NCBI GenBank assembly: GCA_003415625.1
Contig: PYIU01000005.1
Location: 873,001 to 937,000 of the forward strand
Direction: 5' to 3'
Source of the DNA: Aquanectria penicillioides
Lineage: Eukaryota; Ascomycota; Sordariomycetes; Hypocreales; Nectriaceae
Length of the DNA: 64,000 nucleotides
Positions 48,873 to 61,309 of the stretch are shown here, in pieces. Within the stretch, counting starts at the first letter, position 1, and each line of letters begins with the position of its first letter. A program made the translations under genes and the position numbers. The notes under the pieces were generated by a model, which saw nothing but the letters and a program-made list of their open reading frames with translations, was not told the DNA's origin and searched no databases.

Positions 48873-49255
48873 TAAATTAAGGTTTAAGGTAATATAGATT
48901 AATCTATTATTAAGTTAATTAAAAAAATAAAAGGGACCTTAAAGATATAGGAAATAAATAGATAGTTTTCTTTAATTAATTTTTATTTTTAAAATTTTAA
49001 ATTCTTTGCATTTAGACTCTATTGAAGTCCTGGTATAGTCCTTTATAATACTACTTTATTTATGACTTTCTGCCCTATTTTCTTTCTTTCTTTTCTTTAA
49101 GGGACACTCTAAAGCATTTAATTAGATGCTTTAACACTCTTTTAAGTTGTTTGCAGCTGCTTGAGAAGGCTATTCGGTCTTCGACCGAACCTACTTACCC
49201 TATACCCTTCTGGGTGGGGTGTATGTTTTAGCCAATGTCCCTGTCCACCAACACA
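48873..49255 (+). repeat. right LTR of the outer element
   Basis: 383 bp. The inner ~150 bp are AT-converted and the outer ~180 bp keep normal composition. A purine tract (TAAGAAAAGA) ends at its left border, consistent with + orientation. Confidence 0.93.
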
Positions 49256-49259
49256 GTAA

Positions 49260-50045
49260 CTACTGTTACATGAATCATGTTCAATGAATCTCCAATCTTA
49301 GGGCACGAAGGAGTTGAGGGTTGGTCGGAGTGGCTTTCACACTGGCCACTAGTCTCCTGATAGGTGTAGAACCGAGCGTTGGAGGTTGGATTATATTAAG
49401 CATTTAAAACCAACCTAACCGCAAAGTAAATAGGGTAAAGTGCTTTGAAGAGATTAGAACAATCTGAAATAGGCACTGCAATCGGCGTCCTAAGCATGGA
49501 GGCTGCGTCATGAAGTTAGTTGCAATGGCCAATAAGAACTGTGACTTGTTCGAAGAGGTGAGGTAGCTGCTGGAACTCGTGTTGGGTATTTTAAATGCAT
49601 ATCTTTTGATAATAATTTTCCATGGATTTCGAGTTAAATCCAATGGTAATGGCATATTCCTTCCTCGCAAACGAGTGCGAACATGACATAAGTTTGCTCA
49701 GCCACCTAACTCAGTGGGCATCTTATAGACTTGATGTGAGACATTGAATTTCCACAAAGACGGTCTGTATACGTTTTGTCGTTATTGTGATTCTAGAGAA
49801 GCAGTGATAGCTGATAACTATTAATTCATCATCATCCTTCTCTCATATCGGTTCGGCCATAAAGCGGAGCTGATCCGATAGATGGTCGATCATTTCGGGC
49901 CAACTCCGATACCTCCGGGACTGTTCCGCGAAGGGCGTAGAGAGATTAGTCAGAGCTCATATAGTCATTTTTAATCTTGACTCGGTCGCTAAAATCGCTC
50001 CCCGCAAAATGATTACATTTTTCTTTGGGATTTTCTACAAACCCG
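49260..50045. other. intergenic, transposon to MFS exporter
   Basis: Base composition returns to normal immediately at the LTR end. There is no gene; 49860-49940 upstream of the exporter has several CCG/CGG triplets. Confidence 0.45.
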
Positions 50046-51765
50046 ATGATGGCTCGACAAGAAGTTGTAAAAGCCGAACGCAGCCTGCATGATCAGGCAA
50101 ACCTGCTGCCAAGGAGACAGCTGATTCTTACCTTTGCTTCTTTATCCATCACATTGCTCATTGTATTCATTGATCAGAATGGCATTTCGGTTGCTCTACC
50201 CACTATTGCTCAAGACCTCAATGCTGAGGCAACCATCTCATGGGCTGGCACAGCAAGTCTGTTGGCCAATACTGCTTTTCAGATGCTCTATGGTCGGCTA
50301 TCTGACATATTCGGCCGCAAAACGATCTTCTTGGCAGCGATAGCTCTTCTTTGCGTCGCTGATTTGCTGTGTAGCCTGGCTAAAAATGCCGTCATGTTTT
50401 ATGTCTTCAGGGCGATGGCTGGTATTGGTGGTGGAGGGATCACAAATCTCGCAATGATAATAGTCTCCGACTTCGTTACATTGGAGCAAAGAGGAAAATA
50501 CCAAGGCATCATTGGGGCCATGATAGGTCTGGGTAATGTGATTGGACCATTTTTATCCGCGGCGTTAGTTCATAGGGCGACGTGGAGATCCTTCTTCTGG
50601 ATGCTTGCACCCCTCGCGGCTCTCACAGGGTGCATGAATTTCTTTTTGCTTCCCTCAAAACCAAGGACTACAGGGTTCAAGGAAAGTGTCAAGAAAGTGG
50701 ACTGGATAGGTTCCATGGTGTCTTCAACTGGAGTCATCTTTTTGCTTATTCCCATCTCCGGAGGTTTGTTCAGTCTTGACCTATACTAACATGCCATTCC
50801 TATTTGAGACTGATGTCATCTTCAAATAGGAGGCGCTTATTTCGCCTGGAACTCGCCTATGGTAATTAGCATGCTTGCTTTGGGCTTTGTAGCATTAGTG
50901 TGCTTCATTGCTTGGGAGTGGAAGCTTGCAAGACTCCCTATGATGCCAGGTACGCCTAAATATGACCCTTTTTACTCTATCAGTACTTATCAGCTCTCAA
51001 GTCGATATATTCAGCAACTCAGTCGTTGTTGTTATGCTTTTACAGAACTTTCTCTTCGGATCAGTCTACCAGGCATACTTGTATTATGTCCCGTTGTACT
51101 TACAGAATGCTCACCAGTTCTCGATTATGACCTCGGCAATACTATACATACCTTTAGTAATCGCGCAAAGTGTCATATCTATTTTATCGGGGCAGTACAT
51201 ATCTCATCGCAAGCGGTACGGTGAGGTGATCGTGTTTGGGTTTGGAATATGGACCTTGTGAGTGTTTCGAATGACGGCATATTCAGCTCTATGATCTAAT
51301 ACAAAAAAAAATAGAGGAGCGGGACTCGCGGTGCTCTTTAACAGAAACACCAGCCCAGGGGTCATTGTTATTGTTCTCTTGCTTGTTGGCGCAGGAGTTG
51401 GGTGCATCTTTCAACCAACTCTTGTAGCTCTGCAAGCACACTCACCCAAATACCGACGCGCTGTTATAATCTCAAACAGGAATTTCTTTCGCAGCGCCGG
51501 TGGGGCTTGTGGGTTAGCAATTTCTGCGGCAGTCCTGCAAGCTCGCCTGCGAGCCACACTCCCACAACATTATAAATCTCTGGCCGACTCACCATATGCT
51601 CTGCCAAGCACCGGTGTGCGACAAGTCCCTGAAGTGTTGGATGCTTATATGGCTGCGAGCCATGCAGTATTTATTCTTCAGGTGCCATTGATTGCTATAT
51701 GTTTTATTGGGACGGTTTTCATACGAGACCGTGGTTTGCAGCCCCCGGAAGAGCATGATAGATAA
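50046..51765 (+). CDS. MFS drug/metabolite exporter, 14-TM DHA2-like (4 exons, 514 aa)
   Basis: Major facilitator that would export small hydrophobic molecules by proton antiport at the plasma membrane. Exons: 50046-50763, 50830-50949, 51002-51257, 51315-51765. Motif A is GRLSDIFGRKTIF and motif C follows as GLGNVIGPFLSAAL. TM1 holds FIDQNGISVALPTIAQDL, a DHA2-type start. Introns are 52-66 nt; the first has an uncommon GTTTGT donor. The frame stays open upstream, but 50046 (MMARQ) is the first in-frame ATG. The C-terminal RDRGLQPPEEHDR is soluble. It is convergent with the alcohol oxidase and separated from the left cluster by the transposon island, so membership in that cluster is doubtful. 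Confidence 0.92.
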
Positions 51766-52593
51766 GAGAGAATGCCCTCTATCCGAGACAGAGTGGGGAT
51801 TTAGGAATTGGTCATGAGTTCTTGCGAGCTTTCTGGTTTCCTTTCACCAAGTTCACGGACATCCTTTGTTGTAGTCCTTGGCTTGGGATTTTCAGCTATG
51901 CAAACATAGTGTAACATCGCTTCACAAATTGATATGGGGCATATTGATGTCGTTTTAAACAAAATAAAACGGTAAATGAGATATGAAAATGACGTTTTGA
52001 CTTGAATACCATATGCCATATAGGAAGCTGAAAGATGGCTCAATGACATGACTTCCTCGGACAAGTGCCCTCTCGATAATTGATTGAGAAAATACAGGTC
52101 TTGGCGCTATTTGTCAAGTAATTAACCAAGATCCAGAAATTTCGAGATTAAACTACGATATTAGCTTATTCTAGGCACTGGAAGCCGGATCTGTTTGATC
52201 GACTATGGCAGGGTTTTCGCACTTGTCTACCACTAAGCTCTTGTGAGTTGTATCGCGAAGCTGAATATCTAGGTTCCCTAAATAAGATACTATATTTATT
52301 ATCATTCAACAGTAAACACCTTGTTCAAATGAGAAAAGAGACCTTGTTTTATTACACTTGATATTGAAAATGAGAGTAACATTAAGTATGAGAACGTGAA
52401 ACGGCCGGTGTTGACCTCCAAGACTTCGAATTTGTCAACCATAAATGAAACATAGGTACATTCGCACTTCAACCCTGGGTGTGCGAACAGTAGTTTGCGT
52501 GCCCGAGGAATGTAAGGTACAACACAGGTAAGCAGTTGACCCCCCAACGCTAACCCGACATCGCTCTGAACACACCTTCCTGCGTGGAAACTT
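51766..52593. other. convergent intergenic region
   Basis: Spacer between the exporter (+) and the oxidase (-). GGAAGCCGGA at 52180-52189 is an exact reverse-complement copy of the TCCGGCTTCC variant, but in a tail-to-tail spacer it is less likely to be a promoter element. No gene is called. Confidence 0.45.
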
Positions 52594-54898
52594 TTACAAC
52601 TTAACTGTTGTCCACTGTGCTGCAATCGACCGGCTGATTTGATCTGCAATAGCCATCACAGTTACGAACGGGTTTACACCGCTGGCAGTGGGAAACACGC
52701 TTGCATCGGCAACATACAGTCCTTCAGTTCCCCAAACATGGCCATCTTGAGCTACTACACCATGTCTTGGTGTGGCAGACATGCGACAAGACCCCATTTG
52801 ATGGGCCGAGACAAAAAATGTCTCGGGGTTGGGGAAGCCATATTTGAACATCCCCTCAAGCCAATGCTCAAAATCAGAGTCAGACTCCTTTTCGTCTCCC
52901 CGGACGAATCGTTCCATGCCCGGGACAATTGTAAAGATCTCACGGGCTCCAGCCACGTAATTAATTCGAGCGAGAGCTGCCAGACCTTCGAGAATATTCT
53001 GCTTGTCGAACTTGGATGGGTGGTATTGAATCCGACACCTTCCATCATTTGGATCTGGGTATACGCGGCCAGCATCCCTATCCCTGGGAACACTGATAAA
53101 TCCTGCTAGGTGGTCCAACTTTGAAGCGAGGTGCTTGTACTGCAATCCATCAGCCCAGGGGGACCAGGTTAGCCAGCTCCAAGGCATCATGTTTGTGGTC
53201 TCGAGTTTGACGCCATGGCCGTGGCCATCGAGGTTTTCAAACTCGGAGCAAACGGATGTGAGGATTGGACCCTCCCACGGGCGCGTTTCTTCATCATACA
53301 CTGCTCCGACCATTGAGACAGGATGAAGATAAAGATTGCGACCAATATGTCCATTAGTGAGGCCTGACCGCAACAATAGTAGCGGCGACTGTAGAGAGCC
53401 GCAAGAAACAATCACCTTTCTGGCGTGGATGATCACTTCCCGGGTTGTTGTTGGCGGACCAGCCACACCTCCAGACTCGTCTCGAGCTTCCCAGATGCCT
53501 CTTATTCCCTTCGCAATTTTCTTTCCATGGACAATTTCGAACTCGATTTTCTTGACATCGAGCCCTTCCATGAACATTGCGCCAGCAGCAGCCGCCTTAG
53601 GGAGCCATGCGACCCCAGGTCCCTGCTTCTCGTTTGAGCGGCACCCAAAGTGACAATGACCACAACTGTGCTCCGCACCACCGGTATTCTGAGGCACAGC
53701 AGCATGTGCCCAACCGAGCTTCTTTGAACCTTCAAGTAGCAATTTGTTTGGCTTGCTATGCTTGATGTGTTCAGCGGACACTCCCATCGTGTTGCAAACC
53801 CTGTCAATGGACTCCTGGAATGCTATTGAAGTAAACATAGGCAGCCCCGTGGCAGCCCACTGTCGGCGAACAAACCCCTGAAGTTGAAGCGAAGCGGACC
53901 AATTGATGGCTCCACCACCTCCCCAGGATGATCCTGCAACAATGCAGACAGATCCATCATCAGCTTTGAAGGGTCAGATCCAGTTCAAATGAAGGGAATT
54001 AGAAGATGCGGTGGTTACTTACATAGAATTTGACCGTCATTCATGAACAGTTGGCTTGGACCTTGGGCGTCTGTCATAGGTAGATACTCTGGGGGCCAGT
54101 AATGTCCCTTATCCACAACGAGAACCCGAAGGCCAGCTTCAGCCAGTTCTTTTGCACAGACACCACCTCCACAACCGCTACCTATAATCACAACATCGGT
54201 TTCGAGAATTTCCGGTGAATCCCCTGGGGGCACTTGAATGAAGTTGTAATTGAATCCTTCACCCAAGGTACCATAGACCGGCACCCGAGGTAGCCCTACA
54301 AGAGGACGAAGATTTGGGCTAGTTCGAACCCACAATTGCTTCGCGAGCATTGTGAGTTGTCTTTGAAGGAGTCGAAGAACACCGAGGCGGGAAGTCGCCC
54401 AGCCTTGGAGGATCTGTTGGCGAATGTGGAACGGTTGATCGCAGATGATGGTCGTCCGGCCAGTGAGCACTGCGGAGCCTGCCGTATAACTATAAGGCCT
54501 TAGTACAATGCCAATTCGATGTAATTTCAGTAGTTCTCAAACCTTAGCAGGCTCAAAACACGTAGAAGCTGGGTCCGATCCGACGGGGCCAGCGTGACGA
54601 GAAAAAGTCTTTTCAGGAGGTTCTGAAACTCAGGGATTGCCGAAGGGGTTTCCTGTAGATAGTCTTGGATTAGGTGCTCTGGCTTATTTTGAGCCCTCAG
54701 AGTCTGCAATATTCCATTGGTATTTTCTTGTCCGGTTTGAGAGTTACCGCTGCGTTTGCTCGGCTTCGTTGTATCAACAGCTGGGATAATGGTGTCACAG
54801 ATCGCCAACAATATCTTCCATTGAGCCGCATTCAAAGCATCCAGGGTCGGCAGGGCCGCAGCTGGTGCAGGAGTTGGAACCCTCTCATCATTGGACAT
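52594..54898 (-). CDS. long-chain alcohol oxidase, GMC family (3 exons, 730 aa)
   Basis: FAD-dependent oxidase that converts long-chain fatty alcohols to aldehydes with release of hydrogen peroxide, a step in omega-oxidation. Exons on the minus strand: 54898-54543, 54489-54023, 53963-52594. The N-terminal helical region (AAQWKILLAICDTIIPAVD) typical of FAO proteins precedes the FAD motif VVIIGSGCGGGV. The GSSWGGGGAINWSASLQ segment and HSCGHCHFGC are also characteristic. The C-terminal catalytic region has AHQMGSCRM and GVNPFVTVMAIADQI, supplying the active-site His and Asn. Length matches the family (about 740). The C-terminal VKL is at best a weak peroxisomal signal. ATG 54898 is the first in frame. 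Confidence 0.93.
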
Positions 54899-57800
54899 CC
54901 TGGACCTTAGTGTTGATGGCAATGATTGCCGTGAGTGTATGTGCAAACCCAGCTCCGTTGCTGGACGCTGGGGAAACAAGAATTTGTGGGGGCTGGCGAC
55001 ACTAGTAACGTGAATCCACTTGCTCAAGCAGTAAGCCGCCTACCATCAATGGACGATATTGATGCAGTAAGATTGACGTTGATTGCTGCAATGCAAGATC
55101 TCAACGACACCCACAGAGCCCTATATTCAATATTTAGACTAACTCTTGATCATGAACTTGGGCGCATCACATGTTCTGTGGATCCGTTTCCAAATTTGGT
55201 ATGCCTCGGATAGAGCAGAGATGAGGGGTTGGTGTCCGCGGAGCCCGGAGAAGCAACAGGCATCTAACCACATTCAGCCCTAAGTTGACAAGTGGCGTGT
55301 TTTCAGGCCATGGTTGATGTCTGAAATGCTTGAATGTGTATTTGGCGAATAAGACAGTAATGACTCGAGAATGCCCGCTCCCGAGGTCGTTTAGGTGGAA
55401 TTAGCTGAAGGATGAGAGGCTGTTTGGCCCTCGGCAGTCTCGCCTGATTCGGTGGCGAAGACATCCAAGTAAACTAATTGATATGTCGTAGAATCTTGGG
55501 AATTGAGAGGAATTATTCCGATAATTTCTAAGATTAAATGCAATGCTACTGTGACGCAAAAAAAAAACTTCAACTCCATCTACAAGTTACAACATCCCTC
55601 AATATAACTTTGACATGTCGTCAAATACCTTCCACATGGTCTCAAGCCGGGCATACAGACTTCCGACGAAATTGACAAAGACGAACTGAACAATGGCACC
55701 AGATTCAATAATTACTCCTACATATCAATTATCTTTCATCTCTATCAACGACTAGGTATGAAGGATGGGAGGACATTGATTCAATCGAACCCCTTGCACG
55801 GCTACTTCAATTCTAACGGTAGTTCAAGTGGATAATGATAAAAGTGGAACTAGAAAGAACTTCCCCCTCAGCTGGGCCTTACTCATAGCTCCGCACACAG
55901 GTTGAATTGAAGTTGCAAATTCAGGGAGATGTCCCGCTCTAACCACGTTCAGGTTGCACGCTATTGGTAACCAGCAGCCAGAATAAATGAATGCAGTTAT
56001 AAGCAATTGTCCTATTTATCAAAATATGAGAGCAAAAGTCTGAAAACTGGGTATAAGGTCTTCCTTTAGATTTGTGGGTATAGTACAGGTCGGAAACGGG
56101 TCATTGCATTCAGCCACTTCGACTGAGGATCATGTCCGAACTCCAGGGTAGGCACTCTCTTACAACCAGAACACGACCGATTCTTCTTTGATTTAACCAT
56201 TGACCTACCCTCTCGACGCACAAAAATGAGTGCCAGGATTTGGGTATAATGACTAATCTAAAAAATATCCCCAATACCTTGCATTCGCTCTTCGCTCCTC
56301 TCGTCCCCTGTAAGTCCTAGACTTTCATACCTCGTTATTGTGAGGTTTCCGACGAGTCAGAGAGTGGGATGTGCTGCTACGTGAACTTTGCAGACGCAGC
56401 GATTCCTCGAATCCACGTACGACCAACTTGGGACGCATCATCTCAAAACAGTAATGCTCAAATTCAGCCACAGTCTGATACTTATGAATAGTGCATGCTC
56501 CTCGTTAGCCAAGGTTATGTGACTGAAACGCCCTCGTCTCTAGATGAATGGCATTGATGAGCTCTGGGGTATCAACATACGATATTGCCCAGCACTCCAG
56601 TTCACATAGCTCTTTCAGTACATCAGTAGCAAATGCAAGGTTTCGGCCCAGTCCGGCGTGATGGATGGCCGTGCGCAGGAATGGCACCGACTTTCGGCTA
56701 TAGCGCAGTGAGAGATTGAGACAGAAGCAGGGGATTGTCATACGTTTGGGGCAGACACCACCTCGACATGGCACGGTGGGACCAGTATGAAAGTCGATTA
56801 GAAATGTGGCGTGGCTGGAAGCCAGCGGAGGAACCCTTGGGAGCGGAGCGAGCGGCTATACCCGCGCGCGCCGCTAAACGTTGGCGTGGCCACAAATACC
56901 CCGGTCTCCGAGGACATGGAACATGTTCAATTCGGCAATATCTCTCCGGTTAGCACACATTCTCGACTTTGGCTAAACTTTGACGGGGGCTGTTGGTTGG
57001 TGACCACCTCAAAGGCAACTCAAGGTCAAACTAGACTGGATTGACACAGCAGGATTCCGAAGCAGGACTGTGCTTCAACCTTGCATAGCATGTGTGATGC
57101 CATCTATGGCTCGTGATAAGCCACATTGAAAGACTGTAGTTTTCGCGGCGAAGACCGACATCCAATCGGGGTTCTCGGTAGAGGGATTCCGCCTTGTTGG
57201 GGGGATGGTTGGTCTAATGTCCAACTTGGAGTTGGGAGAAGTAAAACACATAGTCCGATCTCAAGGATCCTATCGGTTGGGCCTTTTATCTCCCTAGGGA
57301 AGGGTCTTGAGATACTGTATTACAATGTCTTTGAAGCACTTGGAGTAATTCCACATACACCGCCACTAATCGCCCCACTGGAGGGTATATGGATCCGCCA
57401 GGCGACTTAGAGATATTGCCCCGCAGGGCAACCATGTTCGGCGATAGCCAAGCACTTATCCGCCGCTATGTGCGCAGCCGTGCAGCAGAACAGCTGCATG
57501 GCGGAACTGTACCGCTATGCGTCCCAGAAGAGCATTTGCATTTCGAAGTGGGATGCCATGCATGCTGAAACGAATGAGTGTGCCAACAGGCTGGTGATGC
57601 TCCTCTATCAGGATGCCCCATATGATGTACGTTTGATTTATTAAGTAAACTTCGATGTGTTGCTCCAACGGTTGGGTAGTTTGTGTTCTCGAATCGAAAC
57701 CAAATCGAAGGAAAGGGCTTTCTTGACACTAGAATCTCTTCAGCAAGTGGAGGAATCTTTTCGCAGGGTGTTTTCTGAGTCCGGTGTGTGAGCTCATCTC

Positions 57801-59753
57801 GCCTAGCCTTGAATATGTATTTTGCTATACTAGGCCCGAAAAAAAAGGCACACTTCTTTTTCCGGTCTAGGGAGACTTTTGAGGGCCGATAAGCCCCATG
57901 GTGCGAGACGGTTGCTCAAAGCTACCCACGATTTCGTTTGACCGCGGGGGTTGCGTCTCCTCGAGTCCGAGAAGAAACATGTCGCCACCACTAGGCTCGC
58001 AATGCTCTTTCGCGATGCCAGAGTCCACATGATCATTTGGTTCCATGCATCCACCTGAAGTGTTGGCAATAAATTACCTTCTCGGACTTTTGCACCCAAC
58101 ACTTATGTAGATGTTGTTCCATGTTGTTTCAGAGCAGGGTGTTTTGATGACTCTTTTAGGTCCAAACAGAGCGTAAACATGCATTCAGAAACCTTCAAAG
58201 GTTGCGACAAGAAGGGAACCGGACATTCTGTCCATGCCCAGTGCTTTGGAACTGTTGCTCGGTGGCTTCGGAGAGGTGTTGAAGGGCCTAGGGTAGTATC
58301 GCAAGGGTATCGGAGAAGTCGGGTTCAGCGAATGATTCGGGGTGGATTGACCCACGCAGCTTCAACTTTGGATAGCTACCCCACTACATTGCGCGAAAAT
58401 TACCTGAGTTTTCAGTCAAGATAGTGGCCAAGGAAAATGCAAAGGCTTGTTATGCCGTCTGCAGCGACAACGCGAGGTGTGGCTCGGCTACTCCCGCTTC
58501 GGAACTGTGGGATCTGAGACCCATGGATTTGACTATGTTCTCGGGCTCCTATATGTGATGATTTGGGAGCACCTCCCCACTTATGTAGCCATCACAAGAC
58601 AAAAGTGCTGCGTGAACGGAAAATATTTTACGATATGGGTAATAATATTGGCTAGATATATTATATATGTGTCAAGATGAGACCGTCGTCACCAACTGCT
58701 AGGACGGGTTGTCGGGGGATGAACCGTTGGCAATCCTATGTTGGCTAAAGCTCTATCTGTGTGAAGCAACTAGTTCCGAGGCGCAAGCTGACCGAATGAG
58801 GTGAGGATGGTAGGACTGTGTCTGTGGGGGCGGTTTTCCCCCCAAGATTTGAGTTTGCGGGTGATGTGCATACACATACACGAGCCCACTATTTAGCAGT
58901 GCCTACCTCGTTAATGCAAAGAGATGTGCGCTCGTATAGCAGCCAGCAATACCACCCTCACAGCGGGATGACAGGCCATGCATCCCAGCCCCTGGACCAT
59001 TAAGTAATGATTTGACCCCGGTCAGGCAATAGCTTGGGGCCTGCCAAGAATGTCCATGCTGGCAGGAGGATTAGAGGGGTTTAGAGGGTCTTAGAGGGTC
59101 TTAGAGGGTTCTAGAGGGTCTCAGATGAACTAACAGTCCCTAATGGGGGTCTACACGGCCCAAAGCGTAAGTCTCAACGCAGACGACACTGCCCAAAGCC
59201 AACGCTGTTTGGCTGGCAAGTGGATAAGGCAATTGCAGGGTCGTCTGTCATCTACCGCAAGACCTGCCTGATTGACCCGGGCCGCTCCCTGTCGGCAGTG
59301 GCTAGCGACTAGGGCGGGTCGTGTCGTGCGTTCAGGCGGGCTGTGAAGTGCTCCTCCGTTTCCACATCTTCAGCAGCGCCGCCCTTGCAGTCGGCCATTC
59401 TACCCACTGAGCGTCCGTGCCCGCCAATCGCATTTACCGGTACCTTTCAGCGTGCAGAGGCTGAAACAGGCTGCTGCAGTGGCTATGAAAAACCCAATGC
59501 ACAACCAACACAACCAACACGCCAATCACGGCAGACCTGTCAGTCTAAATCGTGAATCCGGCTGAGCCCCCCCAGCATCTAGGATCGAGAACCTTGAGAT
59601 AAAATGAAGTGGAGATGTTTGTGCGTGGAAACACATTTACATTGCGTTTCATCTCTGCCCTCTTAATTCCTTTTTACCTCCTAGTCCTTGCCATCTTCTT
59701 GCTTCTAGTAGTCATCGAGGACCACCTTCTTGGCCATGCCTCGATAAATTATT
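54899..59753. other. 4.9-kb gene-poor stretch
   Basis: No gene can be supported. Short frames are scattered on both strands. One at 56505-56774 (minus) has protein-like composition but no recognised domain. The only ordered structure is the 10-bp tandem repeat at 59071. Base composition is normal, so this is not RIP-affected DNA. Confidence 0.45.
59071..59120. repeat. five tandem copies of a 10-bp unit
   Basis: Units TTAGAGGGGT, TTAGAGGGTC, TTAGAGGGTC, TTAGAGGGTT and CTAGAGGGTC follow head to tail. The consensus is TTAGAGGGTC, not the TTAGGG telomere unit. Confidence 0.85.
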
Positions 59754-61309
59754 ATGGACTCGCCTACAATCAAGGACGAGTTTACCACTCACAGCACCCT
59801 GGAAGTATGCACCCCCTACCTTGAACATGCTCCTCGTCCACTTCCAGAGGTCAAGACTGGTCCTGTGAGAGTCCGAGACCAGTTCGAGGATTCTACCACC
59901 GCCACCTCGTCTTTTACATTGGGCTCCCCCCTCCTCCAAAATGGCACACTGTAGGCGGAGACTTGGAGTGCAACGAGAAACCTGTCGAGTCTGCCAAGTC
60001 TCCAAGGTGGCCATGGATGTCCACACTGCGCCAAAGGTTAATAACTGCCATTGTCTTGACCGTCGTCCTTGGTGTAATTGCCATCGGTCTCGGCTTGGGC
60101 GTGAAATTATCTCGAAACAACGGGAAAAACGACGGATCGCAAGACCAAAACAAGTCACATTCCGATTCCGCCGGGGACAGCAAGAGCGCCGGTAGCACAG
60201 CGATCCTAAGCGATACCAGGATCGCCGCCGCAAATTTTACAGATGATTTCGGCTACGATAATGCTCTCGTATTTTACCAGCTTCAAAATCGGGCGCTTTA
60301 CATGTCAGCATACAACTCCTCGCACCAAAAATGGGTCGTGTCTCCGGTGGTGGATGGAACCCACGGCATCAGCCTCGACTCCGTTGCCAATCGAACTGCT
60401 CTTGGAGTTGACGTTCTCTGGCAGAGCGAAACAGTATGTTTCCTGCCTCATGAATAAAAATAAGTTGCCGAACCGTGTTGACCTCAAATTCAGAGTCGAT
60501 TTATTCACTTTTATTGGCAAGCTCCAAACAACGTTATCAAATCCGTATCAAGGAGCTCCATCTCCACCACCACAGTCTCCAGCGCTCAAGACTGGAGCTC
60601 ACCATTTGCATATGACATATTTACTGCGGCCCACGGGTCTTCCATCATATCCTACGGTAGCCAGTGTACAGTGTGCACCAAGGCGGCATACGTATTCTTC
60701 CAAACAGACACGGATGGGATACGGGGAGGATTTCTTGGGGAAATAAATGGACAAAGCTGGAGAGATCAAATGTTCCCCTTGGCAACAAAACCATCAGCCA
60801 ACACTTCCATCGCGATAGCTGGTGTGCCGGCCGTCACGACAAAGTACACTGCTCGCGGCCTGAGCCTGTTCTTCCGCAGCCAATCCGGCGTCTTGACCCA
60901 GCTTTCATATAATGGCGGGAGCGCATACTCATCAAACGTACTTCCCAGAGGGCTGGGTTCGAAGGCAGCAATTGCTGCGTTTGCTACAGGATATAACGAG
61001 ACAGAGAGCGATAACCCAGATCCCATCGGCATGCAGGTCCTCACTGCAGACCCTGATGCAAAGGATGACGGGGTACTCCTTACATATTATTACAAGGGCA
61101 ATTGGGTCGCTGGGAGCCAGGTGCCGGCGTTGGCCAATTGTACAGCGAAAGCAACAATGGCAACAACTTTCGATCACAAGTTGTTTTGTGTCATTGATGG
61201 TGACGGAGGCACACAGATTGCCGCGTACCAATGGAAGGGAAATACAAATGGAAGCACAGATACTTTCACATCATATGAACGATTTTCAACAGTAGATACC
61301 AAGGTTTAA
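59754..61309 (+). CDS. membrane-anchored lectin-like protein, fucose-lectin type (3 exons, 463 aa)
   Basis: Predicted single-pass type II membrane protein with a beta-propeller-like exterior, resembling fungal fucose-specific lectins. Exons: 59754-59864, 59969-60433, 60494-61309. A cytosolic tail of about 60 residues precedes a TM helix (LITAIVLTVVLGVIAIGLG), then a low-complexity Ser/Asn/Asp linker. The exterior domain has recurring Trp/Tyr-rich strands such as HFYWQAPNN, ENGQ-type turns and YYYKGNWVAGS, and several N-glycosylation sites. The second intron is firm. The first, 59865-59968, is the best of several frame-joining options but not certain. Possible roles are surface sugar binding or adhesion. 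The lectin assignment rests on overall pattern and not on exact binding residues. Confidence 0.6.

Larger units (their letters stand above)
30099..49255 (+). mobile_element. RIP-degenerated Ty3/gypsy-like LTR retrotransposon carrying a nested element
   Basis: 19,157 bp bounded by two 383-bp direct repeats. Ends are TGAGTTGG...CCAACACA, nearly inverted, with TG/CA termini. A 4-bp direct duplication GTAA flanks it (30095-30098 and 49256-49259). Removing the nested 6.7-kb insertion leaves about 12.4 kb. Degenerate gag and pol blocks read on the + strand: a CCHC knuckle near 32411, reverse transcriptase near 41400-41790, RNase H near 42360-42480 and integrase near 43300-43490. The block is extremely AT-rich, every frame is broken by TAA/TAG, and catalytic Asp codons read as Asn, all consistent with C-to-T/G-to-A mutation on both strands (RIP). 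It cannot encode functional proteins. Confidence 0.9.

Noticed and set aside
52180..52189. TCCGGCTTCC copy as a promoter site for the oxidase or exporter
   Set aside because: It lies in the tail-to-tail spacer, downstream of both genes, so it was not listed as a regulatory feature.
56505..56774. 89-codon minus-strand frame with protein-like composition
   Set aside because: It may be a relic of a coding gene, but no motif, partner exon or upstream start could be found, so it is not called.
59071..59120. Interstitial telomere repeat
   Set aside because: The unit is TTAGAGGGTC (10 bp), not TTAGGG; only a partial resemblance.
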